Source: a bacterium
Lineage (GTDB): Bacteria > UBP6 > UBA1177
Reading direction: 5' to 3'
Assembly: GCA_017538365.1 (NCBI GenBank)
Contig: JAFYIZ010000010.1
Span: 1-57,120, forward strand
DNA length: 57,120 nt
Part shown: positions 56,464-57,120 of the stretch, one piece after another
How positions within the stretch are numbered: the stretch's first letter is position 1
How the letters are laid out: each line of letters opens with the position of its first letter
The notes under the pieces: generated by a model
Database searches by the model: none
What the model was told of the DNA's origin: nothing
Seen by the model: the letters and a program-made list of their open reading frames with translations, nothing else
Position numbers and translations under genes: made by a program

Positions 56464-57120
56464 ATGAAAGAAATTTCAATCTACATCAAAACAGGGAACA
56501 TTGTTGAAGATGCACGGCAAATCATTGAAAGAGCCCGCAGCAATGCTGTGCGGAGCGTGGATTTCTGCCGGGTTCAGATGTATTGGAACTTGGGGAAACG
56601 AATCTTGGAAGAAGAACAGGACGGCAAAGAAAGAGCTGATTACGGAGCATACATCGTAAGAAAATTGGCAAAAAACCTCGAAGTTGAATACGGCAGCGGA
56701 TTTGGTGTCCGCCAATTAGAGCAAAGTCGTCAATTTTACAAGACTTATCCAATTGCGAACACACTGCGTTCGCAATTAAACTGGAGCCAATACCGAAAGC
56801 TCATTCAAATCTCCGATCCCGATAAAAGGGAGTTCTATGAACTTGAATCCGTAAACAACTGCTGGACAGGACGAGAAACGGAACGCCAGATAAACAGTCA
56901 GCTTTACGAAAGGCTGCTGCTCAGCAATGATAAAGAAACTATTCTTGCAATCGCCCGCAGAGAACGCATTCCCGAAACGCCGCAGGAAATTATCAAAGAG
57001 CCTATGCTTCTTGAGTTTTTAGGACTTGAATCAAAACCGTCTTATCACGAAAATGATCTGGAAAGTGCGATAATTTCGCACATAGCAGACTTCTTACTTG
57101 AAATGGGAAAAGGCTTTTCC
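56464..57120 (+). CDS. YhcG/DUF1016 family nuclease, second copy, partial
   Basis: The gene starts at ATG 56464 behind GGAGTG and runs off the right edge; 219 residues are visible. It has the DUF1016 marks MYWNLGKRILEEE, ADYGAYIVRKLAKNLEVEYGSGF, LNWSQYRKLIQI and LLEFLGLESK. The C-terminal PDDEXK nuclease part lies outside the window. It is diverged from the copy at 38784-39863. The codons around IANTLRSQL carry an inverted repeat (56751-56777) where the other copy has its palindrome. Confidence 0.88.
   Translation, partial: MKEISIYIKTGNIVEDARQIIERARSNAVRSVDFCRVQMYWNLGKRILEEEQDGKERADYGAYIVRKLAKNLEVEYGSGFGVRQLEQSRQFYKTYPIANTLRSQLNWSQYRKLIQISDPDKREFYELESVNNCWTGRETERQINSQLYERLLLSNDKETILAIARRERIPETPQEIIKEPMLLEFLGLESKPSYHENDLESAIISHIADFLLEMGKGFS
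56751..56777. repeat. Inverted repeat inside the second YhcG gene
   Basis: AATTGCGAAC (56751-56760) and GTTCGCAATT (56768-56777), perfect 10-bp arms with a 7-nt loop, just before the LNWSQYRKL motif. Confidence 0.8.

Overview
The window is a stretch of bacterial chromosome with moderate GC content. It most likely comes from a Gram-negative, probably anaerobic bacterium. Supporting signs are several lipoprotein signal peptides with lipoboxes, LpxL-type and aryl-polyene-type outer-membrane biosynthesis genes, the [FeFe]-hydrogenase maturase HydG, an iron-containing alcohol dehydrogenase, and very large Asp/Cys-rich lipoproteins, FHA and zinc-ribbon/GYF/TPR proteins of a kind I associate with Myxococcota or other former Deltaproteobacteria. 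There is no rRNA or other phylogenetic marker that fixes the phylum. Promoters I could place look like sigma-70 type, mostly TTGNNN - 16 nt - TATAAT-like.

Layout. 1-4076: accessory DNA. It holds a restriction-modification protein cut by the left edge, a remnant of an antitoxin-like gene behind a GC-rich repeat, a small lipoprotein, a DUF3791/DUF3990 three-gene module that looks toxin-antitoxin-like, and a GNAT acetyltransferase. 4094-9195 (minus): seven tightly coupled genes resembling half of an aryl polyene (APE) cluster: two acyl carrier proteins, a fused membrane/AMP-ligase protein, a hotdog dehydratase, a GT2 glycosyltransferase, an LpxL-like acyltransferase and a thioesterase. 9288-10978: obgE, rpmA and rplU. 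11198-17885 (plus): a giant Cys-rich lipoprotein, a MATE transporter, a Nudix hydrolase and a UbiA-family prenyltransferase. 17938-20445 (minus): dehydratase, ketoreductase and ketosynthase, matching the missing elongation half of the APE set. 20569-23653: tRNA-Pro(CGG), a membrane-anchored unknown protein, an intergenic region with three identical DnaA-box-like 9-mers, and a Rep/PcrA helicase.

23663-31228 (minus): an Lcl-domain lipoprotein and partner, hydG with a TM1266-like regulator, then pssA-namZ-hflX and an alcohol dehydrogenase. 31347-37531: an FHA membrane protein and partner, a Sel1-repeat lipoprotein, an MgtE_N-CorA fusion magnesium transporter with a structured leader that encodes an 18-residue peptide, and class II fructose-bisphosphate aldolase. 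37600-40080: a plastic region with dispersed repeats, a second Lcl lipoprotein, two gene fragments fused end to end, and a YhcG-type (DUF1016) nuclease gene flanked by a 22-nt direct repeat. 40089-56259: purF (minus), an amidohydrolase lipoprotein, then a long plus-strand run hisC, coaBC, a DtxR-like regulator, a cNMP-domain protein, a 1267-residue zinc-ribbon/GYF/TPR membrane protein, coaD, an M23 endopeptidase and an M49 peptidase. A second YhcG gene is cut by the right edge.

The most interesting items are (i) the leader peptide MEDPLGSVTKFLVGSRRD in front of the CorA-type gene, which resembles in principle the acidic/proline Mg2+-sensing leader peptides of enterobacterial mgtA, plus a hairpin that hides the ribosome binding site; (ii) the three-gene DUF3791-DUF3990 module; (iii) the split APE-like pathway; and (iv) two copies of a GC-rich hairpin repeat that differ by compensatory base changes. 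All functional statements are from reading the sequence and family knowledge; no database search was run.
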